A DNA stretch of 64,000 bases. Source: Gemmatimonas sp. UBA7669. Lineage in GTDB: Bacteria; Gemmatimonadota; Gemmatimonadetes; Gemmatimonadales; Gemmatimonadaceae. Shown in pieces: positions 1-8,016 of the stretch. Location: assembly GCF_002483225.1 (NCBI RefSeq), contig NZ_DLHL01000054.1:1-64000 (forward strand). Reading direction: 5' to 3'. The number at the start of each line of letters is the position of its first letter. Position 1 is the first letter of the stretch. The notes under the pieces were generated by a model, which saw only the letters and a program-made list of their open reading frames with translations, made no database searches and was not told the DNA's origin. Made by a program: the position numbers and the translations under genes.

Positions 1-3000
1 ATGGCGCCCCCGGTGGCCGCTGAGTCGGCGCCCGCGCCGATGCCGACGCCTGAGCCGGTTCCCGTCCCCACGGCCGCCCCAGCAGTCGAGCCGGCCGTCA
101 CCCCAGCGGTCACACCGGCTGCCGCGCCGGATCCGCGCGCGGCGCTGCTTGACGAGCTGGCCACGGAACCTGAGCCGGAGGCGCTGCCCGAGGCGCTGCC
201 GGCTGCGCTCGAGCCGGTGCCCGAGCCGGCCCCGCAGGCGGTGCCTCCGGCGGTACCACAGGCCGCGCCGGCACCCAGCCCGGCGCCCGTGGCCCGCCCC
301 AGCGAGACACCGGGGCGCCCCATGCGCATGTCGGCCCGGACCGATAGCGGGCGCCTCGTGAACAACCTGGCCACCGTGTCCGATGCTGGGCTCATCGAGG
401 AGCTCGAAACGCTGACGACGCGACTGTCCCGCGACCAGGGGCAGTCGGTGTACGACTACGTCGAGAATCAGTTCAGCGTCGACGCCGGCGCCAAGCTGGC
501 CGTGGCCACGCGCGACGGCAAAGGCCCGTCGATGCAGGCCAAGGCGCAGCGCCGCGTGCAGCTCACACAGGGGGTGGTGGATCGCGTGGTGGCTGAGCTC
601 GAGCGCCGCGGCATCGACCCGGCGGCCGAGCTGGTGCGCCGCGCCGAGGCCAGCAACACCCCGCTGGCCGAGGGTGCCACCGACTTTGACCCGGCGGCCT
701 TCGAGGACGAGGCGTTTCCGACCTCCCTGCCGGCCTCCGTGCAGCCAGCGCGGACGGCGCAGATGGAGCGCGGGGTCGCGCCGCCCCTGGCGCCGGTCCC
801 GTCCGCCACCGCGCGCCCCGCCAGTCGCCCCTCCGTCGAGGAGGTGGCCGCGCGCAACTTCCGGCGCCCGCTCGCCGACTTCGCCCCGACCGCCTACCGC
901 GAGATGTCGCCCTATGCGGCCCTCGGCATGCTGGAAGGTCAGCACGTCGGGCCGCAGGGGGACACCACCTTCCTGGCCACGTCGCCCGAGATGGCGCTGG
1001 GCCAAGGGGCCAATCGCGGCGTGCTGGTCGAGCTGGACACGCAGGCGCTGCAGGGCCAGGTCAACACCAGCAAGCCGATGTGGGCGCCGAGCTACGAGTC
1101 CGGCGCCTTCGAGCTGGTTGCCCGCGACAACACCGACGCGCAGTACCAGCAGGCGATCCGCGCGGTCACGGTGCGCCCGGGCACGCCCATGCAGACCTGG
1201 GAGCGCCGCCGCCTGGACGGCCTCACCCGGGACGGCTGGTCCAAGACCGCCAACGCCGACGGGTCGGTCACGTACCGGCCGCCGGCCGCCACCACGGCGC
1301 CCAGGTCTCCCTCGGGCGACCCGGCGGCCGATCCGGTGGCCGCCGCACTGTCGACGCTCAACGACACCCTGACCGCCCTGCGGCAGGATCTGACCCAGGC
1401 GCGGGACGGGGCCGCGCCGGGCCCTGCCGCCCCGTCAGCGCCCGAACGACCGGCCGCCGAGGGTTCGGGCACCCCCACGGCCGCCACGGCCGCCAGCGCG
1501 GCGCCAGCGGCTGAGGCCGTGGATGATGGCGCCGACCTGGACGACGACGGCGCGTACTTGCCTGACGCCGAGCTGCTGGAGGTGGACGACGAGGCCGGCG
1601 CCGAGCCGCGCTATGCCTACACCGACCCCATGGCCGCCGCCATCGGCGAGGCCGCCCGGCGGATCAAGGAGACCATCAGCCGGCGCACGGCCGACACCGC
1701 CCCGCTCTTCGCGTCGCAGTTCCCCGAGGTCGAGGCGCGCCTGCGGAAGGGCGAGCAGGGCCTGCCCACGCTCTCGCTGCGCCAGCGGGTGCAGAAGGCG
1801 CTGGCCGGGATCACGGCCGGGCTGCGCCACTTCCCCGAACTCGACGCCACGCGCGACGCAGAGCACGCCCTGATCAATGAGGCGCTGCTGAGCGCCGAGC
1901 GCTCGGGGTCGGTCAGCCAGGCCAAGGCCGCCGACAGCTTGCTGCAGATCGTGCAGGGCCTGTCGGCATCTGAGGTGCAGCTCATGAGCCGCAAGCTCGC
2001 GCTCGATGACATCCTCAAGGACATCGATGCCGGGCTCTATGATCGCGGCAACCCGGTGCCGTTCTACGGCCGCGATGCCAACGACCGCGTGGTGCCGGTG
2101 GGCGAGGCCCGTGGCCGCGTGCTGCAGGACCAGGCGAAGGTCGAGCGGGTGGTGCGGGACAACGCCAAGGTGGCGGCCGCCATTGAGCGGCGCGCGACGT
2201 TCGCCAAGGCCCTCACCACGCAGCTCGTGGAGATTGGCAACCTCGATGCGTCGGTGTTGGACGATCCGCGCTACTACCACCGGCAGGTGCTCGCGGCGGC
2301 CGAGAAGCGGCTGCTCGTGCAGCAGGGCCAGTGGACAGGGGTCGGCGCGCCGCGTGATGCGCGCGTCAAGTCGCGCGGCTTCATGAAGCAGCGCACGGGT
2401 GGGGGTGACTTCAACCTCGCGTACATCGAGGCCGAATACGAATGGGTGGCGCAGGGCTACCAAAACCTGCTGCTGCACGAGGTGCTGCAGACGGTGAAGG
2501 CGTTCGACCGGACGCCCGAACTCAAGGCCGACGCGCACCGCTGGAATGTCGACCGCTTCTACGAGCAGGTGGACGCCGCCGGCGGTGAGGACCCGCTCGC
2601 GATCTATGCGCAGCGCATCGCGGCCGGCCGGCAGCGCATCGTGCGCGAGCTGCTGCACGACCGCGTGACGGTGCCGCCGGCCTTCGCGCGCATGGTGCAG
2701 GCGCTGCTGGAGGCCGAGGCCGCGGGCGAGCGCTTCGCGCACCCGCAGTGGTTCCCGTTCCTCTCGCAGCTGGTGCAGCAGGACAACGCGGCGGGCAAGG
2801 CGGCAGCCGGGATCTACAAGGCGATGGCCGAGCGCAAGCAGGCTATCAAGGACGCGCTGGGCGCCGACTACGTGAACCCGGCCGACCAGCAGGCGCTGCT
2901 GGCCATGGCGGGCGACGAGTTCGACATCTGGCAGCCCGAGAAGGGCAACGTGTTCTACTCGGCGCTCACGGTGAGCGAGAAGGAGTTGGCCGAGCTGCTG

Positions 3001-4866
3001 CGCGGCGGGCCGGTCGACGTGGCGCAGCTGCAGCGCCTCATGGTCATGGGCGGCAAGAAGCCCGGCCTCATCCTGCCGGCCGGGATCGTGAAGACGCTGA
3101 ACAACCTCAAGCCGGCCGAGAGTCCGACCAACATCCTCGACGCGGCGCTCAAGACCGAGGTGCGCGCCTGGAAGGTGTGGACGCTGCTCAATCCGACGCG
3201 GGTGATCAAGTACAACCTGAACAACATCTCGTCGGACATCGAGGTGGCCATCATGCTGCCGGGCGTCGGCCCCAAGATCGCGCAGGCGGCGGCCGACCTC
3301 TGGCGCTACCAGCGGACGCGCGACCTGTCGGCGCCGGCCACGGCGGAGTTGCAGACATTGCTCGAGCGCGGCGTGATCGGGCAGACGCAGACCACGACCG
3401 AGATTCCCGACATCAAGACGTTCGAGGAGTTCCGGCACCTGGCCACGATGCCGCCCAATGCGTTTATGGCCATGGCGGCGGTGTACTGGGACCACGCGCG
3501 CGGCCTCACGACGTGGCGCGAGAACGTGCTGCGCCTGGCGGCCTATCGCTATTTCCTCGACCAGCTCAACCAGGGGCGGCGCGTGTACGGCGCGTCGAAC
3601 CGGACGCGCGTCGATGCGCTGCAGTCGAACGAGGAGAAGGCCGCCCTGCTCTCGCGCGACATGCTCGGCGACTACGGCAACATCAGCAGCCTCGGGCAAA
3701 CGGTGCGCGACCGGTTCCTGCCGTTCTACAGCTGGATGGAGGTCAACACCAAGCGCTTCGTCAACCTCGCGCGCAATGCGCGGCACGAGGAAGGGGGGTG
3801 GGTGGGCGGCGCCGGCACCCGAGTGGCTGGTGCGTTCGGGCTGGGCGCGCTGCAGATGGGCGTGCGCGCGGGAGCGCGTCTCGGCATGGCCGGCGTCCTG
3901 GCGTCCGCGTTCATGGCGGCCGTGGCGATCTACAACGCCACCATGTGGGGCGACGAGTGGGAGGAGCTGCGCAAGGCCGGCCGAGACGGGCACCTGATCC
4001 TCGGCAAGACCAGCGACGGCGACATTATCACGGTGCGCGTCGAAGGCGCCTTTGCCGACTTCCTCTCGTGGGTCGGCATGAAGGATCTGCCGCACGACAT
4101 CGTGGAGCTGTGGAACGGGGAGGTGGGCTACGGCGACCTGCTCGGGGATGCGATTCTGGCCCCGGTGAAGAAGATCGCCGGCAGCTTGGAGCCGATGACG
4201 CAGGCGCTCTACAGCTTCCTCACCGGCAAGTCGCTGTTCCCGAACCCCTTGGAGCCGCGCACGCTGCGCGACCCCCTGGGCCGAGCGTATGGCGCGCTGT
4301 TCGATGCGTGGTCGCTGGGGCTCGTGTACCGGAACGTCATGCTGCCGCTCGGCGGCGTGCCGGCGGACCCGCGGCCGGCGTCGAGTGAGCTGGTGAACCT
4401 GATCGCGTACCGTACCGACGGCGGCCAGCTCGCCTACGACGCGGCACGCAGTATGACCTACACCTGGCTGGAGAAGGAGGGCCGCCACCGGCCGGGCGGC
4501 GCCAACACCAAGAAGTCGGCGGCCCTGTACTACTACCGCAAGGCCCTGCAGTACGGCGAGGACGACGCGGCGCGGGCGTGGTTCCAGCGCTACGTGGCAC
4601 TGGGCGGCACCCGGGAGGCGGCGAAGCAGTCGCTCAAGCGCGCCGGCCCGCTGGCCGCCATTCCGCTGACCGAGCGGAACCGCTTTCTGGCGACCCTCGA
4701 CGCGCAGGAGCGGGACGTGGTCAAGCGCGCCCACCAGTTCTATCACCGGCAGATGCTTGGCCCGAGCCAGCGCACGATGGAGCGCCCGGCGCCGGCCGCG
4801 TCTGCCAAGGAGCCGGTCCCGTTCTCGCTGTCGTGGTACCTCGAACAGGCGGGCGCGATGCGTTAA
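1..4866 (+). CDS. Giant phage polyvalent protein (left-truncated)
   Basis: At least 1,621 residues. Polyvalent proteins are phage or conjugative-element multidomain proteins thought to enter the cell with the DNA. The first ~100 residues are Pro/Ala/Glu-rich linker, so the true start is probably left of the window and base 1 only happens to be ATG. Residues ~285-400 contain a segment (TTFLATSPEMALGQ, then WAPSYESGAF) that could be an ADP-ribosyltransferase-like domain; this is a weak assignment. A second acidic Pro/Ala linker spans ~430-530. Residues ~1040-1400 (TLLNPTRVIKYNLNNISSD) resemble the LPD38-type domain of such proteins. A hydrophobic stretch lies at ~1275-1320. It ends 75 bp before the next gene. 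Confidence 0.65.
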   Translation: MAPPVAAESAPAPMPTPEPVPVPTAAPAVEPAVTPAVTPAAAPDPRAALLDELATEPEPEALPEALPAALEPVPEPAPQAVPPAVPQAAPAPSPAPVARPSETPGRPMRMSARTDSGRLVNNLATVSDAGLIEELETLTTRLSRDQGQSVYDYVENQFSVDAGAKLAVATRDGKGPSMQAKAQRRVQLTQGVVDRVVAELERRGIDPAAELVRRAEASNTPLAEGATDFDPAAFEDEAFPTSLPASVQPARTAQMERGVAPPLAPVPSATARPASRPSVEEVAARNFRRPLADFAPTAYREMSPYAALGMLEGQHVGPQGDTTFLATSPEMALGQGANRGVLVELDTQALQGQVNTSKPMWAPSYESGAFELVARDNTDAQYQQAIRAVTVRPGTPMQTWERRRLDGLTRDGWSKTANADGSVTYRPPAATTAPRSPSGDPAADPVAAALSTLNDTLTALRQDLTQARDGAAPGPAAPSAPERPAAEGSGTPTAATAASAAPAAEAVDDGADLDDDGAYLPDAELLEVDDEAGAEPRYAYTDPMAAAIGEAARRIKETISRRTADTAPLFASQFPEVEARLRKGEQGLPTLSLRQRVQKALAGITAGLRHFPELDATRDAEHALINEALLSAERSGSVSQAKAADSLLQIVQGLSASEVQLMSRKLALDDILKDIDAGLYDRGNPVPFYGRDANDRVVPVGEARGRVLQDQAKVERVVRDNAKVAAAIERRATFAKALTTQLVEIGNLDASVLDDPRYYHRQVLAAAEKRLLVQQGQWTGVGAPRDARVKSRGFMKQRTGGGDFNLAYIEAEYEWVAQGYQNLLLHEVLQTVKAFDRTPELKADAHRWNVDRFYEQVDAAGGEDPLAIYAQRIAAGRQRIVRELLHDRVTVPPAFARMVQALLEAEAAGERFAHPQWFPFLSQLVQQDNAAGKAAAGIYKAMAERKQAIKDALGADYVNPADQQALLAMAGDEFDIWQPEKGNVFYSALTVSEKELAELLRGGPVDVAQLQRLMVMGGKKPGLILPAGIVKTLNNLKPAESPTNILDAALKTEVRAWKVWTLLNPTRVIKYNLNNISSDIEVAIMLPGVGPKIAQAAADLWRYQRTRDLSAPATAELQTLLERGVIGQTQTTTEIPDIKTFEEFRHLATMPPNAFMAMAAVYWDHARGLTTWRENVLRLAAYRYFLDQLNQGRRVYGASNRTRVDALQSNEEKAALLSRDMLGDYGNISSLGQTVRDRFLPFYSWMEVNTKRFVNLARNARHEEGGWVGGAGTRVAGAFGLGALQMGVRAGARLGMAGVLASAFMAAVAIYNATMWGDEWEELRKAGRDGHLILGKTSDGDIITVRVEGAFADFLSWVGMKDLPHDIVELWNGEVGYGDLLGDAILAPVKKIAGSLEPMTQALYSFLTGKSLFPNPLEPRTLRDPLGRAYGALFDAWSLGLVYRNVMLPLGGVPADPRPASSELVNLIAYRTDGGQLAYDAARSMTYTWLEKEGRHRPGGANTKKSAALYYYRKALQYGEDDAARAWFQRYVALGGTREAAKQSLKRAGPLAAIPLTERNRFLATLDAQERDVVKRAHQFYHRQMLGPSQRTMERPAPAASAKEPVPFSLSWYLEQAGAMR

Positions 4867-4877
4867 CCTTACAGCTA

Positions 4878-4924
4878 TTGACCATTTGGTGAATCGGTGT
4901 AGGTTGGTGAGCGGAGGTCTCACC
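4878..4924 (+). promoter_or_regulatory. Candidate promoter with operator-like repeat
   Basis: TTGACC (4878-4883) is followed after 16 bp by TAGGTT (4900-4905). Immediately downstream is a perfect 6-bp inverted repeat, GGTGAG (4906-4911) and CTCACC (4919-4924), at the expected transcription start. It lies in the only non-coding gap ahead of the overlapping small-gene chain, so it could drive and control that whole operon. The -10 is only a partial match. Confidence 0.4.
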
Positions 4925-4941
4925 AATCACTCGGGGGCACG

Positions 4942-5529
4942 ATGGACGGAGAACAGCCGGCGAGCGCTGCGGGGGCAGCGCGGACGCCGGAGGACGGCGA
5001 AGAGCGGCGCGACATCGAGGCGGTTGCGCGATGCGTCTACGAAGCCATGCGGGTAGCGGCGTCGCCGTACGTCGAGACACCACGCTGGACCGAGGGCGGC
5101 AACAGCACTCGGCAGGACGAGGCCCGACGTGCGGCGGCGCGCATCGTGGCGCTGATGGGAGGCAATGCCGCGCTTGCCGACGCCCGCGCTACCATCGCGC
5201 GGTTGGAGGGGGAGCGGGATGCTCTCGCCTCACATCTCGCGCAGGTCAACGACGAACTGGCCGTAGACGGGGAGTACATCACCGTTGAAAAGGCGATTCT
5301 CGTTCGCGCCGAAGCGAACCGTGAGCGCACCCGCGCCGACGCGGCCGAGCGGCGGGTGGAGGCGGTGCTGAGTGAGGCGGCGGAAGAAGCGGCATACCGG
5401 GTGATGGTCAACGAATACGGTGGACGCGTGCTGTTCTCGCGGCTTTCGATTCGGCTTGCTCTAGAGGCCGCCCTCGCCGCCGCGTCGGGCGCGGCAGACG
5501 GCGCGGCCACCACGGAGGGCGGGCGGTGA
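4942..5529 (+). CDS. Hypothetical phage protein with central coiled coil
   Basis: A 195-residue protein with no family I recognise. Residues ~60-155 are Ala/Glu/Arg-rich heptad-like sequence likely to form a coiled coil; the C-terminus is a long Ala/Gly tail. The ATG is preceded by a G-rich ribosome-binding stretch in the string gggggcacgATG, which recurs exactly before the gene at 10904. It is the first gene after the candidate promoter at 4878 and overlaps the next start by 4 bp (GTGA). Function unknown. Confidence 0.6.
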   Translation: MDGEQPASAAGAARTPEDGEERRDIEAVARCVYEAMRVAASPYVETPRWTEGGNSTRQDEARRAAARIVALMGGNAALADARATIARLEGERDALASHLAQVNDELAVDGEYITVEKAILVRAEANRERTRADAAERRVEAVLSEAAEEAAYRVMVNEYGGRVLFSRLSIRLALEAALAAASGAADGAATTEGGR

Positions 5530-5774
5530 GCAAGGCAATCTGGACTCTCACCGCCCCAGATGGCCGCGTGGTGGGCGCGAGTGCTGAACTGTGCGCGAAC
5601 CGGAACAACGTGACGTGCGACTGCCCCTACGCCGCCATTCATCAGGCGATTGCTCGGACCTCAGGGCATAGATCCGCGTTGGAGCGATTGCAGACCGAGA
5701 TCGACAACACCTGGAGCCCCACCGCCACCCGCTACGAGGCCGCCGGCTACGTGCTGGCGCGGGGGGAATATTGA
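5526..5774 (+). CDS. Small hypothetical phage protein, VLARGE tail
   Basis: Eighty-two residues from a GTG start overlapping the preceding stop (GTGA). A Cys-rich patch, CANRNNVTCDCPY, near residues 23-35 could bind a metal, but no family is evident. The protein ends in VLARGEY, encoded by a 19-bp sequence repeated at the end of the next gene. That repeat also supplies the GGGGGGA ribosome-binding site for the following TTG start. Function unknown. Confidence 0.55.
   Translation: MSKAIWTLTAPDGRVVGASAELCANRNNVTCDCPYAAIHQAIARTSGHRSALERLQTEIDNTWSPTATRYEAAGYVLARGEY
5749..5767 (+). repeat. 19-bp direct repeat, copy 1
   Basis: The sequence acgtgctggcgcgggggga is identical to bases 5967-5985. Both copies sit at the 3' end of a small gene, encode VLARGE and carry the purine-rich ribosome-binding site of the next gene. 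A shorter version (gcgcgggggga) precedes the ATG at 7601. Confidence 0.85.
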
Positions 5775-6004
5775 GCCAGATGGAGATGATCTTCACAGAG
5801 CCCCAAACAGAGTCCCAAGAGGAGCATCGCGCGGCTCTGATAGCTAAGGCGGCATTGCGCGGCTTTCGCGTGGCAGAACCTTGGGAAGTCGAGTTCTTAA
5901 GCAGAGGCGATCTTTTCCGCGCTTCACGCAACGGCGTTGTGCATGGCCCGGTGTTTGTCCGGTCTGACGTGCTGGCGCGGGGGGAGGTGGTGTCGCATGC
6001 GTGA
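5771..6004 (+). CDS. Small hypothetical phage protein
   Basis: Seventy-seven residues from a TTG start (TTGA overlap with the previous stop). The GGGGGGA four bases upstream supports this start. The N-terminus is acidic and Gln-rich; the C-terminal DVLARGEV matches the tail of the preceding gene through the 19-bp repeat. No family recognised. It overlaps the HNH gene by 8 bp. Confidence 0.5.
   Translation: MSQMEMIFTEPQTESQEEHRAALIAKAALRGFRVAEPWEVEFLSRGDLFRASRNGVVHGPVFVRSDVLARGEVVSHA
5967..5985 (+). repeat. 19-bp direct repeat, copy 2
   Basis: Identical to bases 5749-5767. It encodes VLARGE near the end of the 77-residue protein and provides the G-rich ribosome-binding sequence for the HNH gene starting at 5997. 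Confidence 0.85.
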
Positions 6005-6578
6005 GCGTCCGATCCTCATGTCGGCGCCGATGGTCCGCGCGCTTCTGAACGGCACCAAGGCCAAGCGGAAGCTCTATGCACCGCGTGGAGTTTCGCCGGC
6101 TGATCCGGTGCACCTTGCGCGTCGGCTTGCCAATGGGCTCAGCACTGCCGAGGACGGACAGTGCTGGATCTGGCAGCGGACGAAGAACAACGCGGGCTAC
6201 GGAACGCTCCGCGTGGAAGGCAGGACCATATACGCGCATCGATTGGCGTTCCTGCTTGCGGGCAACGACCTCGGGCCTGATCAGCATGTTCTTCACGCGT
6301 GCGACACTCCCGCCTGCATCAACCCGGATCACCTGAGCTCTGGATCTCGCTCTGCGAACATGCAGGACGCTGCCAGGAAGGGCCGACTGCGAGTTCCGAG
6401 GTTCGCGCTAATCGGCTCTGCGAATCCAGCATCTAAGCTAAGTGTGCTCGATGTAGCCGCGATCCGCGAACTTGCTAGAGATGGATGGTCGCAGTCGAAA
6501 CTGGCAGAGGCGTTCAACGTGTCGCAATCGCAGATCAGCAACATCGTTCGAGGGCGTCAATGGAGAGCCGCGTCATGA
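5997..6578 (+). CDS. HNH endonuclease with ASCH-like N-terminus and HTH tail
   Basis: A 193-residue protein. The first ~21 residues (MRERPILMSAPMVRALLNGT) match the N-terminus of the ASCH-type protein in the next gene (MKERPILFSGQMVRAILDGR). Then comes an HNH_3-type nuclease domain: WIW near residue 57, AHR with H81, and VLHACDTPACINPDHL with H100, N109 and H112. C102 and C107 may hold a structural metal. Residues ~143-190 (SQSKLAEAFNVSQSQISNI) form a helix-turn-helix of the kind seen in free-standing homing nucleases. The start at 5997 overlaps the previous stop by 8 bp; an in-frame extension to 5937 lies wholly inside that gene and is unlikely. Likely a homing-type DNA endonuclease. Confidence 0.8.
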   Translation: MRERPILMSAPMVRALLNGTKAKRKLYAPRGVSPADPVHLARRLANGLSTAEDGQCWIWQRTKNNAGYGTLRVEGRTIYAHRLAFLLAGNDLGPDQHVLHACDTPACINPDHLSSGSRSANMQDAARKGRLRVPRFALIGSANPASKLSVLDVAAIRELARDGWSQSKLAEAFNVSQSQISNIVRGRQWRAAS

Positions 6579-7174
6579 AGGAACGGCCCATCCTGTTTTC
6601 TGGCCAGATGGTCAGAGCGATTCTTGATGGACGCAAGAGCATGACGCGGCGGGTGGTGAAGCCGCCGAAGCGCACTGACCTGCGACTGCGACCGAACGAC
6701 ATCGGCTGCACCGTTCGCGACGACGGTGCGATTTGGCACGACGCGTTCGGCTGGCTCCACTGCCCTTACGGCGTCCCCGGAGACCTGCTGTGGGTACGGG
6801 AGACCTTTGCTCCGTTCAGCACTGGTGGCGCAGTGTATCGCGCTGACAAACCGCGTTTTTCCCCCGACGCACACGAGGTTGTCGGCGGGAGTTGGCACCC
6901 GTCCATTTACATGCCGCGTTGGGCGTCGCGCCTCACGCTGCGCATCACCGACGTGCGCGTGGAGCGGTTGCAGGACATCAGTGCGGACGACTGTCGGGCC
7001 GAAGGGCATCCAACAGACTGGTCTCGCTCTCCCGCGCCAGAGGTGCACGACGATGCGGCGCGTGACTGGTACCGCGATCTATGGGATTCCATCAACGGCA
7101 GCGGCGCATGGGACGCCAACCCCTGGGTGTGGGTGGTGGCGTTTGAGCGGGTGGAGGTGCACGCGCATGGCTAA
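6575..7174 (+). CDS. Phage ASCH-domain-like protein
   Basis: A 199-residue protein starting at the ATG that overlaps the HNH stop (ATGA). It has features of a widespread phage family with an ASCH-like fold: RPILFSGQMVRAILDGRKSMTRR at the N-terminus, GDLLWVRETFAP near residue 70, and WHPSIYMPRWASRLTLRI near 110. ASCH/PUA-like folds suggest RNA or modified-nucleotide binding, but the function of this family is unproven. The last residues (WVWVVAFERVEV) are the usual closing beta-strand. It overlaps the next gene by 8 bp. Confidence 0.75.
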   Translation: MKERPILFSGQMVRAILDGRKSMTRRVVKPPKRTDLRLRPNDIGCTVRDDGAIWHDAFGWLHCPYGVPGDLLWVRETFAPFSTGGAVYRADKPRFSPDAHEVVGGSWHPSIYMPRWASRLTLRITDVRVERLQDISADDCRAEGHPTDWSRSPAPEVHDDAARDWYRDLWDSINGSGAWDANPWVWVVAFERVEVHAHG

Positions 7175-7604
7175 GGGCTTCAAGCTCACGCGGTCCGAGG
7201 ACGCGCTGACCGTGACCATCGAGGGCGACGTGCGTAACCCGGAGCCCACGCACGCCATCATCAAGTTTCCTGGCGGGGTGGTGGAAGTCGCGCGGTGCTC
7301 GGACGGCTCATATTGGGCGCATCTGTCGCGCGACCCGCACGCCGAAAACGCGGACGACTTCGAGGTCGTCGCCTCGCGGGTGGAGTACGGCTATCCCGAG
7401 GCGCTGTTCCACGGCGTCGGCTCCATCCCGGCGCAAGATCGCGTGGACAAGCTGGCGGTGTGTATTGCGCGCAAGACCGCGCCGAAGCGCGAGGTGGCCG
7501 AGTGCTTTGACGACTGCCCGCCCGACCACTGCGCGTGCCACGACGGCGACGCGCGGACGGCGAACCGCACACACACCGCCGACGCGGCGCGGGGGGATGC
7601 ATGA
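7167..7604 (+). CDS. Hypothetical phage protein with C-terminal Cys cluster
   Basis: A 145-residue protein starting inside the previous stop (ATGGCTAA), with a GGAGGTG ribosome-binding sequence upstream. The N-terminal two-thirds look like a small beta-rich domain (FKLTRSEDALTVTIEGDV; AIIKFPGGVVEVARC). Residues ~112-127 contain CFDDCPPDHCACHDGD, a plausible metal-binding cluster. No family recognised. It sits in the translationally coupled chain and overlaps the next start by 4 bp. Confidence 0.55.
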   Translation: MAKGFKLTRSEDALTVTIEGDVRNPEPTHAIIKFPGGVVEVARCSDGSYWAHLSRDPHAENADDFEVVASRVEYGYPEALFHGVGSIPAQDRVDKLAVCIARKTAPKREVAECFDDCPPDHCACHDGDARTANRTHTADAARGDA

Positions 7605-7846
7605 CCCGCCGCCTGGTCACCGAAGCCGCCGCGTGGCGGGCCGTTGCACGGCGTGTGAATGCGGACCCCAAGAATCCGCCACGCAACCAGCTGTGGATGC
7701 TGCCGCTTCCAGGGGCGCTGCGTGAGGCGATGCACGCCCGCTACACCGATTTCGTCGGCCGCGACGGTGCATGGGAAGCCACATGGCCCGAGTGTGAGAT
7801 GCTCGCGTGTCTGTGGCTCGCCCTGGAAGCCGAGGAGGCATCGTGA
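7601..7846 (+). CDS. Small hypothetical phage protein
   Basis: Eighty-one residues from the ATG in an ATGA overlap, preceded by GGGGGGA. It is helical and Trp-rich (AWRAVARRV; NQLWMLPLPGALREAM; WEATWPECEMLACLWLALE). No family is evident; the composition suits a small adaptor or DNA-associated phage protein, but that is only a guess. It overlaps the next start by 4 bp (GTGA). Confidence 0.5.
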   Translation: MTRRLVTEAAAWRAVARRVNADPKNPPRNQLWMLPLPGALREAMHARYTDFVGRDGAWEATWPECEMLACLWLALEAEEAS

Positions 7847-8016
7847 GCCGCCCACACCCGAACGCCGCCCGCTTTGCGCGCTACCTCGCCAAGCAGCTCG
7901 GCCTGACGCTGAGTGAGGCGCAGCGCCTCATCAAACACACGCACGGCGACCGCGCCCGCATCGAGCGCATTGTCGACAAGGAGGACTGGTGGAAGGATAC
8001 GGCGTCGCCGAGCTGA
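7843..8016 (+). CDS. Very small hypothetical phage protein
   Basis: Fifty-seven residues from a GTG start overlapping the previous stop. It is a basic helical protein (FARYLAKQLGLTLSEAQRLIKH) that could be a minimal DNA-binding fold, though no HTH family match is clear. The start is chosen from the overlap pattern shared by all genes here. It overlaps the phosphatase-like gene by 28 bp and contains that gene's Shine-Dalgarno. Confidence 0.5.
   Translation: MSRPHPNAARFARYLAKQLGLTLSEAQRLIKHTHGDRARIERIVDKEDWWKDTASPS

Noticed and set aside
2748..4388. A 546-codon plus-strand frame inside the polyvalent gene
   Set aside because: Gly/Arg/Ala-rich product in another frame of a gene that is clearly coding; no ribosome-binding support.
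1435..4926. A 1,163-codon open frame on the minus strand opposite the polyvalent gene
   Set aside because: It is a GC-rich shadow frame: Arg/His/Leu-rich product with no recognisable domain, lying wholly antisense to a clear protein with domain structure.
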